A stretch of DNA of 64,000 bases from Chamaecyparis obtusa. Lineage: Eukaryota > Streptophyta > Pinopsida > Cupressales > Cupressaceae. The position numbers were made by a program, and so were the translations under genes. Location: positions 1,056,501 through 1,120,500 of the forward strand of contig BSBK01008428.1 of NCBI GenBank assembly GCA_027943335.1, in the 5' to 3' direction. Position 1 is the first letter of the stretch. Every line of letters begins with the position of its first letter. This document shows, one piece after another, positions 1 through 11,145 of the stretch. The notes below the pieces were generated by a model. It had not been told where the DNA came from, did not search any database, and worked only from the letters and a program-made list of their open reading frames with translations.

Positions 1-887
1 GAGTTTTCTCCCTTGTAATAAATTCTTGATTAAATCTAGTTGGTTTGGTCGATGAAAACCCTAGCCATTGCCCTAGTCATCCGAAGCTTGTTGCATCCTA
101 ATTTTTGGGATTCCAAGATGACTAGTGGTAAATATTGTAGTAGTTTTGATTTTTAAGGTTGTTGATGGTGTTATGTTGATAGTCAATGTAAAAGACCGAA
201 CAAGGAGAGCTTGGATTTAGGGTCTGTTTCCTAGCATTTTGTTATTTTGGTAATGTATTGATTCTGCTAATCTTAATGAGAATACACTTGAATTCCAATC
301 TCAGATTTATGTTTGTCTTCTTGTCTTCATCTTGGATCCTTATATGTTAATGTCACAAAGTGAGTTAATATATGATATACAAAGTATATTGTGAAGCTAT
401 CTTTGAGTTCTTGACAAAGTCAGGATTAAAGTCTTTAAGGTAGTTTCAGTGAATTCATGGTTGGATAGGAATTTGATGATCAGGTTTGGGAGTGAGAGGG
501 ATAATAGGCAAAGCACTTATTCTGAGTTCAAGAGTGTTTGAGTTAGGGTTTTCAGTTGATATATGTTATTGAGTGACTCTATGCCCTAGGTTAAGGCACT
601 GATCCATTCTCTAGAAGTAGTTCATCATCATCAATCACAAATATAAATGATAAATCTTTAAAATCAATTTGTAAAGGGTATAGTTGTATAATATTTTGTG
701 ACTCCTTTGAAGAAGTGAGTCAAAGGTACACCCGCCTGAGCATCTAGGCTCAAAGTGTAGGAGGATCTCTTTGATCCTTGTCAATTGGCCCTTTCCCTTG
801 CAGACTTTGGAGTGGTGATAGAGTCAGTGATATTAAGTTGTCAATCATAGTGTAAACCTACAAGTAGAAAGAGAAGGGGAACCAACA
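1..887 (+). repeat. Element A 5' LTR (3' portion)
   Basis: This segment matches 11146-12032 base for base in length, with about 27 substitutions by eye. It ends in ACCAACA, the same end as the right copy, and is followed three bases later by a primer-binding site. The start of the LTR lies left of the window, so its full length cannot be read here. Confidence 0.9.
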
Positions 888-890
888 AAA

Positions 891-908
891 TGGTGACTCT
901 GCTGGGGA
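891..908 (+). other. Primer-binding site of element A (tRNA-Arg type)
   Basis: TGGTGACTCTGCTGGGGA starts three bases after the LTR end. It differs at two positions from TGGCGACTCCGCTGGGGA, the complement of the 3' end of a plant tRNA-Arg as I recall it, which Ogre/Tat elements use to prime minus-strand synthesis. Confidence 0.75.
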
Positions 909-1006
909 AATAGATAGAAAAATCTTGTTAAAGAAATTAGAATCTCTGGTGTTCCACTGTTAAATCAAGTTTCAGATAAGTTTGCCCATCCGAGTCATGA
1001 ACAAAA

Positions 1007-1024
1007 TGGCGACTCTACTAGGGA
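1007..1024 (+). other. Second primer-site-like copy in element A
   Basis: TGGCGACTCTACTAGGGA repeats the primer-binding site 116 bases downstream, preceded by the same ACAAAA string. It keeps the C at position 4 that the proximal copy has lost. It may come from a local duplication of the leader or from strand transfer during reverse transcription. Confidence 0.6.
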
Positions 1025-1288
1025 GAGTCTAAAGATAAAAGTTATTAGAGGACTCTTGTGTTTCTCCTGTTGTATTCAGTTGTTTTCTTGAAAGAATTGA
1101 AAGATTTCCCATATTTGGTTGGTGGCAACTCAAAAGGTTAGAACCAGTGTTATAGACTGTAGACCATGGACAAAAGAAGGAATACTAGGTCTTTTGTCAA
1201 GAAGCATTTGGAGGTTACTTTGGAATAGTTACCTAGAGAAGAAAAGAAAAGTTGGATCAGGAGAAACGGATAATCTACTAGTGCTCCC

Positions 1289-2400
1289 ATGAGAAAACAA
1301 GGTAATGCCAGAAATAGAGCACCACATGCATCCTCTAATGGGGAGGATTCACAATACAAAAGTTCTAAATCAAATAGGGGTCACTCTGGAGATAATTTCT
1401 ATGATACCCTAGAGACCTTGTTTCAAGATAAAGATTCATTACCTGCAGGACAAAATGTACAAGCAAGAGATATGGGTTTTGGACCAAATTTAGATCCTGA
1501 TGAGGAAATGTTCAGAAGGCAACCCATGAGACCAAGGCAAGTCCATTTCCCGTATCAAAATCTTACTGATATGGATGTGTCATCAAGTTCTAAGGATGTC
1601 ATGATAGACCCAAATGACCTGAGTGCACTAAGGTTACAGTTGGCAGAACAGGATGCCATACACAAGAGATTACAAAAAGAAAGAGAGGCTAAGAAAGTGA
1701 ATGCTTTGATAGAAAGAGAGTCTCTACTTAGAAAAATTAATGAGCTAAAGGAGAGAAAAAAAATGCTTGCTTCATCTCCTAAGACTTTGCAGCATGATGT
1801 TTTTGGTGATCTTGATGCTTTGAGAAGTGAGCAGGAATGTTTGCTACAAGACCATGAATTTGATAAAGAGGGCCCTATGATTAGATAGGTTCAGAGTTAT
1901 ACTTCTCTGCCTAAGGATAAATATGGGCATGAGATTACTAAACCTATTGTTGTTGTAGGAGAAAAGGGACAGCAAAAGATGGTGGGACTCCAAATAAGCA
2001 AGCTAGTGGCAATACCAAAGGTCCCACCACCCATTTCAAATAAGGATACAAAGATGGAAAGAAGAAGAAGAAGAGAGGATGATGACCTAGCAAGAGAATC
2101 AGAGAGGGTTGAAATTAAAGCCTCCATTACAAAAAAAAAGAAGAAAGATCTAGTTCTTGAGGGCCTTGTCTGCAAATACTCTTATACCATCCATTACTGA
2201 TGAAATAGGTATGCCATCTACAACTTCTAATGTTGTTTCACTTGGTAATGTTACTACTAGTAATCCAATTCCTTCTTCATCTACCAAGATAAATGTTGAC
2301 CCTAAACAATAGTCAAATGTACAAGTAGATGGAAATGTAAATGTAAACATTAACCCTAAAGGGAACACTAGTTCAAGTTTTCAAAGAAGACCTATGCAAT
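1289..2400 (+). pseudogene. Element A leader ORF / Gag N-terminal region (broken)
   Basis: The first open stretch (1289-1888, 199 codons) codes for a charged protein. Roughly residues 110-160 are rich in Lys, Glu and Leu and look like a coiled coil. It ends at TAG 1886-1888, where a Gln codon is likely, and further Lys/Arg/Glu-rich coding potential continues in shifted frames to about 2400. Ogre elements are known to carry an extra ORF upstream of gag, and this may be its equivalent; it could also be the N-terminal part of Gag. I recognise no catalytic domain. Confidence 0.5.
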
Positions 2401-2424
2401 TAGAAGGCTATAGAAAAATTAGTT

Positions 2425-3400
2425 TTGATGGAATACTTGGCTACCCAAATGCTTCCAACTGATATAAGAGATAAGATACCTAAGTTTGCTGGTAACAATT
2501 CCATTAGTTGTGAGGAAAATCTTAGGTTATTTGTTGATATGCTAAATGATTATGAGGTTGAACATGAAGATGTGGTCATGAAATTATTTGTTCAATCTTT
2601 GGTGGAGGATGCTAGAGATTGGTTCAAGAGACTCCCTGACCGATGTATTGACACTTGGGATTCTTTTGAGAAATGTTTCAAAGAACAATATGGTGATAGG
2701 CCTAATCCTAGCTTTATGTTGAATGAATTTAATACCATAAGGAAAAATCAGAATGAATCTATAGTCGAGTTTAATATGAGATTTTAGAAAGGTATGCATA
2801 AATTATTTCAAGTTATGAGGTTAGATGATAATGTTTGTTTGACCACATACTTCAATGCCTTTGATGGAAAAATAGGATATTTGTTGAGAGACAAAGAACC
2901 AAGAACTCTTAGAGATGCTTTTAGGATTGTTGTCAACATTGAAAATAATATGAAAATTTTAGGGAAATTGGGTGGGAAGAGAGATGATCCAAGGTTGTTT
3001 GGAGATAAAAAAATATAAAAGGGATAATGAAAGAAATGTTGGAAATAAGAAGCAAGAGGAAGACAAGTTGGATAAGGTGTTGAATGCATTGAAAGACTTG
3101 AAAGCACCTACCAATAGGAATAATAATGTTCCTGCTAATGAAAAGCCTCAATTCAACAATAATTTCAATAGGTAGAATAGACTACAAAGTTACCCCTATA
3201 ATACCCAATGGAAGGATGGCAAGCCTATTATCCCTACTACAAGAGGAAAAAATGATAGGTATGTTCCTAATCCTTTACAAAAGGCTTTTGTAAATATCAT
3301 AGAGGATACACCATGGTGTATAGCATGTCAATCCCCTCATTCTACAGAGCATTATGTAGTTGCACAATCCATGTCAGCATACCAAAATGATAGTATTGAA
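2425..3400 (+). pseudogene. gag: Element A gag (capsid core and zinc-knuckle-like motif), broken
   Basis: Residues coded at 2425-3018 match the retrotransposon Gag core: a helical segment with an A-R-D-W-F-type motif, then W-D-S-F-E-K-C-F and an F-N-x-R-F motif. One TAG stop (2785-2787) interrupts it. Near 3005-3020, in an A-rich run, the frame shifts to the one used by the rest of the polyprotein. At about 3310-3360 a C-x2-C-x3-H-x4-Y motif resembles the Gag zinc knuckle, with the last Cys replaced. Gag would form the particle and bind element RNA. The copy is inactive as read. Confidence 0.8.
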
Positions 3401-4230
3401 GAGCTAGATCAAGAGGAAACTCATGATGACATTAGGTGGAATATTACAACTTCATATTTGGGATATGAAGATGATTCTGATATTGATGAAGAAGCAGGTG
3501 TGTGTTTGAAAAGACACAATAGGGCACTTTTTCATCAGGAGGTTTTTTCTGATAATGATGATATTGATGAAAAGATATGTAACATGAACTCCTCCTCAGA
3601 AATAGTAAATTTGAGAAGACCTTCAAAGGAAGAAATTGATAGGATTACTATAGAAATGGTAGCCCAAGTGCAAACTAGAAATATGACAGGAAGGGACACT
3701 ACTGGAAAGGCTACAGGGATGTTTATAAAGAAAACCAACTCTGGGGAGCTGAGTGGAAATAGATCAAAGGATGATCATTTAGTAAGGTTCAAAAATGTGA
3801 AAGGTAAGAAGTGGGAACCTAAGGGAGTTTAAGCTGAAAAGATTTCTAATGTTCAAGACAAAAATCATCAGAATGAAGTGGAAAATCCAATTAGCACAAT
3901 GGCTAAAGTTGAAAAAATAAAAATCATAGCTACAACTAATGTATCAGATAAACAAAAAGACACTAGGGCAGTGCAGATTGAGTTTCCTCCCTCTGTCCCT
4001 GTTGATATGTTGGTTGTGTTATCTCAGATAACTGTCAAGGTTCCTTTGTCAGAATTATTGAGGATCCATGAACATAAGGATAGAGCTCTTGCATGGGTAG
4101 ATAATGTCCATGATAATGATGTTTCATGCAGTGAACCTCAGGTTAAAGTTTTGAAAGAAGTAGAGGTTCATGGATTGGTATCTCACATACCACCTATATA
4201 CTTGGACAACTCTGTCAATGCTAGCCTGTA
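3401..4230 (+). pseudogene. Element A Gag-protease linker (acidic, unrecognised)
   Basis: Open coding sequence in the polyprotein frame, with TAA stops at 3830-3832 and 4229-4231. The first half is rich in Asp and Glu; the second contains a conserved-looking stretch with P-P-S-V-P-V-D-M followed by a region rich in Val and Leu. No domain is recognised. Its place between the Gag knuckle and the protease is where Tat elements carry low-complexity spacer sequence. Confidence 0.55.
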
Positions 4231-4620
4231 AAACATAGACACATTCTTTCTGAGTATCATTGTGAATGGAATGAAATTAAGAAATTGTATGATTGATTCA
4301 AGTGCTTCCAATACTGTCATGCCTTTCAAAATTATGGAAAATTTAGGCCTCAAAGTTGATACAATCTAGGGCAGATGTTGTGCAATGGATCAAAGAGAAG
4401 TACCAATCATTGGGACTATAAATGCAATGTCATATAGATTGGCAGCCTATCCAGAGAAAGAACTGACTATGAGTGTTTTGGTGGTAGACATTCCACCTCA
4501 TTATGGGATGCTATTATCTAGGAAATGGAGTGCTACCATGGGTGGAAGTTTACAGTGTGATTTGTCTTTTGCAACTTTCAAGTTTGATGGTCAGTCCATT
4601 AGGATTGAAAGGGAACCAAG
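4231..4620 (+). pseudogene. Element A aspartic protease
   Basis: A retropepsin-like domain would process the Gag-Pol polyprotein. The active-site region reads M-I-D-S-S-A-S-N-T-V-M-P, where the family normally has D-[ST]-G-A-S, so the catalytic-loop Gly is Ser here. The distal part contains a hydrophobic strand and the P-x-x-Y-G-M-L-L-S-R-x-W motif, matching the usual Y-x-x-L-L-G-R-x-W. TAG at 4367-4369 interrupts the domain. Inactive as read. Confidence 0.75.
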
Positions 4621-4759
4621 GGTAACCTATATGATTGAAAAGAATATTGATAATGAGGTTACGTACTTTGTAGATACTGATGTCAATGCTTTCATAGCTA
4701 AGGTCACTTTATTTGAGAAGGAGCCTGTATTGCCCTATATTGTTGAAGAGATAGGTTAT

Positions 4760-5203
4760 GAATCTATGAAGGGTGATTTGTGGGTGATGTACTTTGATGG
4801 TGCTAGTTGCAAAGATGGAGTAGGAGTAGGTATTCTACTCATATCTCCTAGTGGGAGCACTTAAAATTTTTCTTTCACATTGAGTTTCTCTTGTACCAAT
4901 AATATAGCAAAATATGAAGCATTATTGCTAGGATTGAGGTTGGCACGCAAGCATGGAATTAAATGTATAAAATTTATTGGGGATTATGAGTTAGTGGAGT
5001 CCTAAATAAGATCAGTGTATGCTTCAAAGGAAAAGAGGTTGAAACAATATAGAAATGCTATGTGGGATATGATTGAGCATTTTGATGCCTTCAATATTGT
5101 ATGGAAGGATAGAAGTAATAACAAGATGGCTGATTTGTTAGCCAATATAGCAATCAATCCTGGTGACATTACTTTTGCTGGCCTCTCTAAAGTTGAAATT
5201 TAG
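4760..5203 (+). pseudogene. Element A extra RNase H, located upstream of RT
   Basis: A full RNase H fold lies between protease and reverse transcriptase. The four acidic catalytic positions are visible: Y-F-D-G-A-S (Asp codon 4796-4798), Y-E-A-L-L-L-G-L, G-D-Y-E-L-V-E-S and K-M-A-D-L-L-A-N. The motifs resemble the second, 'archaeal-type' RNase H of Tat/Ogre elements, which would degrade RNA in RNA-DNA hybrids. In element C of this window that domain follows RT and RNase H; here it precedes RT. Stops TAA 4862-4864 and 5003-5005 and TAG 5201-5203 interrupt it, but the frame is unchanged into RT. Confidence 0.82.
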
Positions 5204-5266
5204 ACTAGGCCTAGTATACCAGATAATGTTGAGAACTGGAAAGTTTTTGAAGATGACCAGGATATC

Positions 5267-6622
5267 TTGAGATTTATGAATTGTGAAGACCAATATCATG
5301 GTCAAGAGTTAGATTGTTCAACCTTGGTTGAGACTGCAAAAGGAAAAGAAGTTGTCCTTGGTAATGAAGTCTTGCAACTTAAAACTAACAAGGTTTGCAA
5401 GGGACTTGTTGTTCTAGAAAATGTATTTGATAATCAGGACAGAGTTCAGATGGGTACTAAAAGGGAAGACCAAATGGATTTAGAAGAAATAAATCTTGGT
5501 ACACAAGAAGCACCTAAGAAGGTCTACATTGGTAGAGAAATGTCTCACAAGGTAAGGAAGTCCTTGATTGAGTTATTAAGAAAATTTAGGCATGTTTTTG
5601 CATGGTCATATGATGACCTAAAGGTTTATAGAGAAGACTTGTTCCAACATATTATTCCTTTGAAAGAAGATGTCAAACCCTTTAGGAAAAAATAAAGGCC
5701 TATAAATCCTACCTTAGCACCTAAAATGCAGGAAGAATTAATGAAGCTAAGAGACGCTAGAATTATAAAGCCTATTAGGCATTCTTCTTGGGTGTCAAAT
5801 TTGGTTCTTGTCAGGAAGAAGAATGGAGACATCAGACTATGTGTGGATTTCAGAAATCTAAATGTATCTTCTCTAAAGGATAACTACTGCTTGCCTAATA
5901 TGGAAGCTACATTGCAAAGAGTGACTGGGTCTAATTTGATGTCTATGATGGATGGTTTTTCTAGCTATAATCAGGTAATTGTAAAAGAATCAGAATAATT
6001 TAAGACAGCTTTTACTACACCTTGGGGGACTTATTTCTATGTGAGGATGCCTTTTGGTCTTACAAATGCTGGTGCAACTTTTCAAAGGGCAATGGATGTT
6101 GCCTTTGTAGATTTTATAGATGATTTCCTTGTTGTTTATCAGGATGATTTAACTGCATATTCCAAGAGGGAAGAGGATCACTACTTTCATTTGGAGAAAA
6201 TATTTGTGAAAGCTTTGGAATATGGTATTTCATTAAATCCAAGGAAATGTGCATTTGGTGTGACTAAAGGCAAGTTGCTAGGCCACCTAGTTGGGAAGCA
6301 AGGAGTAAGAATTGATCCAAAAAGGGTGGCAGCTATTGAAAAAATTCATAAGCCAAAATATGTTAAAGGAATTCAATCTTTCTTTGGCCAGGTAAATTTC
6401 TTGAGGAGATTTGTGACAAATTTTGCTAAGGTTACTAGGCCAATATCTAAGATGTTGAAGAAAGGATTTGTTATCAAATGGGAGGGTGAGCCTGATGAAG
6501 CTTTCAATAATATCAAGCAGGCTATCAAAGATGCACCTGTGCTTAAAGCACCTGATTACAATATCCCAATGCACATCTTTTCTTTTCCATCTTTTCATAC
6601 TGCTGCTGCAGTCTTGCTGTAG
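5267..6622 (+). pseudogene. Element A reverse transcriptase
   Basis: A Ty3-type RT that would copy element RNA into DNA. Visible motifs, in order: an H-V-F-A-W-S linker, R-P-I-N-P before the fingers, L-C-V-D-F-R-N-L-N, M-M-D-G-F-S-S-Y-N-Q, T-P-W-G-T-Y, R-M-P-F-G-L-T-N-A-G-A-T-F-Q-R, and the catalytic Y-Q-D-D near 6140. The connection region has L-G-H-L-V and F-F-G-Q-V-N-F-L-R-R-F. TAA at 5693-5695 and 5996-5998 and TAG at 6620-6622 lie in one continuous frame. No frameshift is seen across the domain. Confidence 0.9.
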
Positions 6623-6985
6623 AAGAATAATGAGGGTTATGAGCAGCCTATTGCATTTTTTAGTAAATCTTTGCAGGTTGCTGAACTTAAATATGATATT
6701 AATGAAAAACAAGCATATGCACTGGTGAAGGTTGTCAAGGCTTTTAGATGCTATCTGATGGGAGAAATTGTGATTCCTTTTGTACCAAGTGCTGCAATAA
6801 AGTGTATTTTTTCACAACAAGAGGTGTCTAGGAGGAGATGCAAATGGATAAATAGAATTCAAGAATTCAATATTGATATCCAAATTACAAAATTGGTCAG
6901 AGGACAAGGATTGGCAAAACTGATGGCTCAATCCAATCTTGATGCAAATCAGACAAACCAGACTGAGATTGATTATACTTGTGAT
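6623..6985 (+). pseudogene. Element A RT-linked RNase H
   Basis: This is the usual Ty3-type RNase H directly after RT. Recognisable motifs are P-I-A-F-F-S-K-S-L near the start, then Y-D-I-N-E-K-Q-A-Y-A-L-V, and a C-terminal I-Q-I-T-K-L-V-R-G-Q-G-L-A where a normal copy reads K-G-x-A-x-A-D-x-L-A. The Asp expected there is not evident, so this RNase H may have weakened while the upstream extra RNase H kept all four acidic residues. Confidence 0.75.
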
Positions 6986-8265
6986 ATGGATGATTGTATC
7001 TGGTATCAAGATATTATCTTTTACTTAAGAGACATGAGGTGTCCAGTAGGGATGGATGACAATAAGAAAAGAACATTGAAGTTACAAGCCATCAAGTATG
7101 TGATTATAAAATGCAAATTAAATAGAAAAATTTTAGATTGCATACTTTTGAAATGTGTTAATGAAAATCAAGCTGACAAGTTGTTAAAAGAAATGCATGA
7201 GGGAGTTTGTGGAGGACATTATATGCGTAAAACTACTGCTCAAAAAGTCTTGAGAGCAAGATTTTGGTGGCCCACAATCTTCAAGGATGCAGAGCAACTG
7301 GTAAGAAAGTGTGATGCTTGTCAAAGATTCTTTGGTAAGCTCAATTTTTTTGGAAATGTACCTTTGAGGCCAATTGAAGTGCAAGCTCCATTCCAACAAT
7401 GGGGAATGGATTTTATAGGAGAAATCCCAAACAAGTCCAGTGGGGGACACTCTTGGATCTTAGTTGCCACTGATTATTTTACAAAATGGGTAGAGGCTAT
7501 CCCTACAAGGAATGCAACAAGCAAAGTGGTGATTGCTTTTCTTTTGAATAACATTGTTACAAGATTTGGTTGTCCTGAGAGGATTGTCAGTGATAATGCA
7601 ATGTGTTTCAGATCTGTTGAATATAAGGAATTCTATAGGGGTTTGGGAATTCAGGTGTCACACTCTTCACCTTATCATCCACAAGGGAATGGACAGGCTA
7701 AATCAACCAATAAAAGTTTGATTAAGATCCTTAAGAGGATTCTTGAAAAGAATAAAAGGGAATGGAATTCAAAATTGTCATTAGTTGTATGGGATGACAA
7801 AGTAACTATGAAAAAGGCAATTGGGTGTGCACCATTTGATCTGGTGTATGGAATACATGCAAGGATGCCTCAAAACAATTTACTAGAGATGTACAAGTTT
7901 GTTCAATAATATGATGATGATATAGATGATGAAATGCAATTAAGAATTAAAGATCTCATCAGGCTGGATGAAACTAGAAGAGAATCAGCTTCAAAAAAAT
8001 GCCAAGTTACAATTGCAAGTTAAAAATCTGTATGACAAAAAGACTGTTGAAAGGAAGTTCCAACCTGATGATGTGGTATTAATCTGGAATGCTAGATTGG
8101 AAGATAAAGGGAAACATGGAAAACTTGATCCAGTTTGGCTGGGACCATATCTAATTCAGGAAAGATGGGGACAAGATTCTTATATTGTCAAAGAACTAAA
8201 CAGTGATATTTAGGAATTGCCAGTTCATGGACAATTCTTGAAAAATTACTTCAATTGAAGGTATT
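6986..8265 (+). pseudogene. Element A integrase
   Basis: The N-terminal zinc-binding H-H-C-C module is intact (H-E-G-V-C-G-G-H to C-D-A-C). The catalytic core has W-G-M-D-F-I-G (first Asp) and V-S-D-N (second Asp). At the third position the motif reads P-Q-G-N-G-Q-A-K-S-T-N-K: the catalytic Glu is Lys (AAA, 7700-7702). TAA at 7907-7909 and a frameshift near 8000 in an A-run precede the C-terminal G-P-Y-L-I region, which ends about 8265. Integration activity would be lost. Confidence 0.85.
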
Positions 8266-11145
8266 TTTCTTTCCATGAATAGTAGTTAGGTCTGTACATG
8301 TAAATTTTGTAGAGGTGTGCTTGCTCCCTATTTCATTTCATCTTAGTTTGTAAGGTTTTGTCCTGTTGCTCTTTGAGGTTGTTCTTTTTCCAGTAGGTGG
8401 TCTGCTTCTCCCAGTGATCATGAACCCTTGCCATGCCTACATGAGGCACACATCCCCAAATAGAGCCACTATTAGCACCTGCAAGAATTTTTTCCTGGCT
8501 ATGTGATTTTCCTTTGGTCGCTACAGGTTTTCTCTATCTCTAGCCTTAAACCCTAGGTTCAAAATTCATATTTCTAGTAGTTGGTGAGAAAAGCCCTAAT
8601 TTGTCTTGGCCAGGTTCTATTCCTTTGTTACTTTTTTAGGTCACTAATTCCTTTTAAAAGCATGTGCACTTTAGTATTTCCCGATTAGTCATCAAATCTC
8701 TTGATCCTAGCGGTTGAGTATCTAACATTCAACGACCTGGCAAGCAGTTTAGGATCTCTTCAGTCGTTCAATCTCAAGATTTAACAGTTAAGTCTTCTAA
8801 CATTCTGAGATTGAGTGAGGATCATCGATGGTTGCAAGAAGAGTTTGAAGATCAGCGATCAGGATTATATCTCAAGATCTAACTCAGAGTTAAGAAATGT
8901 TTCTGTGACTTAGAGATTTGTCTCAGTCATGTGTTCTCAGGGTTTAACCCTAGTTGATGAAAAGATTGTGAGACTCAGTGAATCTCTTTGTCTCCAAGTC
9001 TCTAGATAATGCATGGGTTAAGTATTTAGTTTGACCCCGATGGTTAAGTTTCCAATCCAGTGACTCTGCGACTATATGGTCTCAAGGTCTCAGGTTCCTG
9101 ACGATTAAGTGGAAAACCTCTAGCGATTCAGCAACATGATTATCTCTTGGTCGTTGAATCAAACAACTAGCTCTCATGACTTAATATGGACTGTAGGATG
9201 GAATGAAGAAGAAGATCAACGACGGTCATGAGATCTCAGAAAGAAAGTTGAAAAGTTAGAAAGCTTTAGCGATTAAGAGACTCCAGGCCTATTGCTAGAT
9301 CTCCAGATGCGGTGATTAGTCACCAGATCTCACAATGTCTAGCAGATAGCAAAAAAAGTGTCAAGACTTCGCGACTAACCCAGTCGCGTGATCAGTGAAT
9401 GCCAGCAGTTATGGTCAACATGTTTTGAGGTTGCGCAACTAACCTTAGTTGTAGATCACTGAATCCCACGCAGTTTTAGGAAAACATTTGAAGACCTGTC
9501 AGGTAGTTAGTCGCCAAGTCATGGCAATCAGAGATAACATCCAATGACTTGCCTAGCGGTTAGTCGCCAGGTCTCCGAATCTTGGCGGTTCATCCAGAGA
9601 CTTGAAAATTCATACAGTCACCAAATCTCCAGATCAGCTGAGGTCAAATGTGAGTTGGGAATGCCAGTTTGATGAATCAATCAGAAATTGACATGTGGTA
9701 GTGAGGTGTTCAAAAGATATAGCTTGGTGATGAAATGGATCGATAGACAAATCATAAGATGCCATGTGTCCTAGTGGGCCCAAGTTCTCTAAGCTTAGTC
9801 TCAAAGTCATGTAATGAAGAATGAATATTCCTTTCTATTAAGCGACCGAGTTTTTTCCTTAGTTGGGTGATCTCCCAACGATAATAGAATATTCCTTTTT
9901 GACTACGACTGTGAGATGTAGTTAGTTGCGTGATCTCAGTAGTTAGAAATAGCATTCAGAGATTTGGCAGGTGGTTTGTCACCAAGTCGCGGTGGTTAAT
10001 GATAGCATCCAGTGACCCTAGTTAGCTGCTAGTCACTAGGTCACTAGGTGGCGGGTGATTAGTGATTTCTTCTTTCACGTGTTCATTTTTGATTGGTTGA
10101 AAGTAGTGAATTGGTAGTTGTCAGTGGGCCTGAGGTCTTCAATTTATGGAGTAAGTTAAAGTTCAGTTAGGATCTACAGTTGTCATATATTCTCAAGAAA
10201 AAGATGCACGTTGTTTATCCTATGCGATCATGCGACATCCATTGATCTCAGTATGCTCAGAGTTTATAAAGAGAAATTCAGTGATCTAGTGACTGAGGAA
10301 GTTTTAGGTCTCCAAACATAACCCAGGATTAAGAAAATATTCAGCAACTTAGAGATTTGTCTCAGTCACGTGTTCTCAGGACTTAACCCTAGTTGAGAAA
10401 AAGATTGTGAGACTCAGCGAAGCCTTCAGTCACATGATCTCCAGATGTGCTTGGGTTAAGTCATGGTTTGATTTGTTAGTGGAGCTGTATTTGGCAGGTC
10501 CTTTGTCAGACATGATCAAGCGGTTATGGGTGAATGGTTTGATGACACATGGATCCAAGCAGGCCCGTGTGTGGAGTGGTCACCCAGTCTTGGAATAAAA
10601 ATGCTAAGTGATAAATTATTCAGCGACTATGATTCTGAATATAGTTGCTTAGTCTCTTGATGTAACCATGGTTAGAGGAGATGTCTGGCGATCTCATGAC
10701 TAAAGGGAAAAATGTAAACTAGGATTCCTATGCAGTTAGGTCACGAGCCTGAGTAAAGTGAGAAGATCTAATGGTGATAATATAAAGAAAGTCTAGATTT
10801 GAATGCTGGTCATTGATCTAATGTCTCGTGCCATACATGTAGCCATTTCTTTTAGATTTGAATATTTTAAGGGTTTCTCAATGATTAAAGGACTGGATAT
10901 TCAATGTTTGAGCGGCTAGATTTGGTAGATATGATTTTGTCAACTGTTACAGTGTGGTCCAGAGAGTATGATGATTGATGCAGAGGGTCTGTGTCGTAGA
11001 GAGTGGGTGATGTAGTTGACCAAGGTGTGTTGCAGGTGAAGTGATCAGATTGATAAACATGGAAAATTCATGGTCTTTGGTACACAAGTCAGAAGAATTA
11101 TCATAAATGAAGATCATTCTTGGATCTGATTGCTCAGGGTTGCTT
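8266..11145 (+). repeat. Element A 3' non-coding region / 5' part of 3' LTR, rich in a dispersed short motif
   Basis: No coding region is seen. From about 8680 to 10450 the sequence is crowded with variants of a GTCGCCAGGTCT- or GCGACTAAC-like word and with phrases such as 'agatctcag'. An approximately 100-bp direct repeat is at 8888-8987 and 10325-10424. Because the window starts inside the left LTR, I cannot tell where internal DNA ends and the right LTR begins; no clear polypurine tract followed by TGTTGG was found. A long LTR of one to three kilobases would be normal for Tat elements. Confidence 0.6.
8888..10424 (+). repeat. Dispersed direct repeat pair in element A 3' region (8888-8987 and 10325-10424)
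   Basis: Both units run from 'taagaaa' through 'cttagagatttgtctcagtc' to 'gattgtgagactcag', with about 15% difference by eye, 1.44 kb apart. They are direct repeats inside the non-coding 3' region. Confidence 0.7.

Noticed and set aside
891..908. tRNA gene at primer sites
   Set aside because: Only the 18-base complement of a tRNA 3' end is present, not a cloverleaf; the same holds for 55738-55755.
10407..10598. 63-codon open stretch on + in the element A 3' region
   Set aside because: Isolated, no motif, inside word-repeat DNA.
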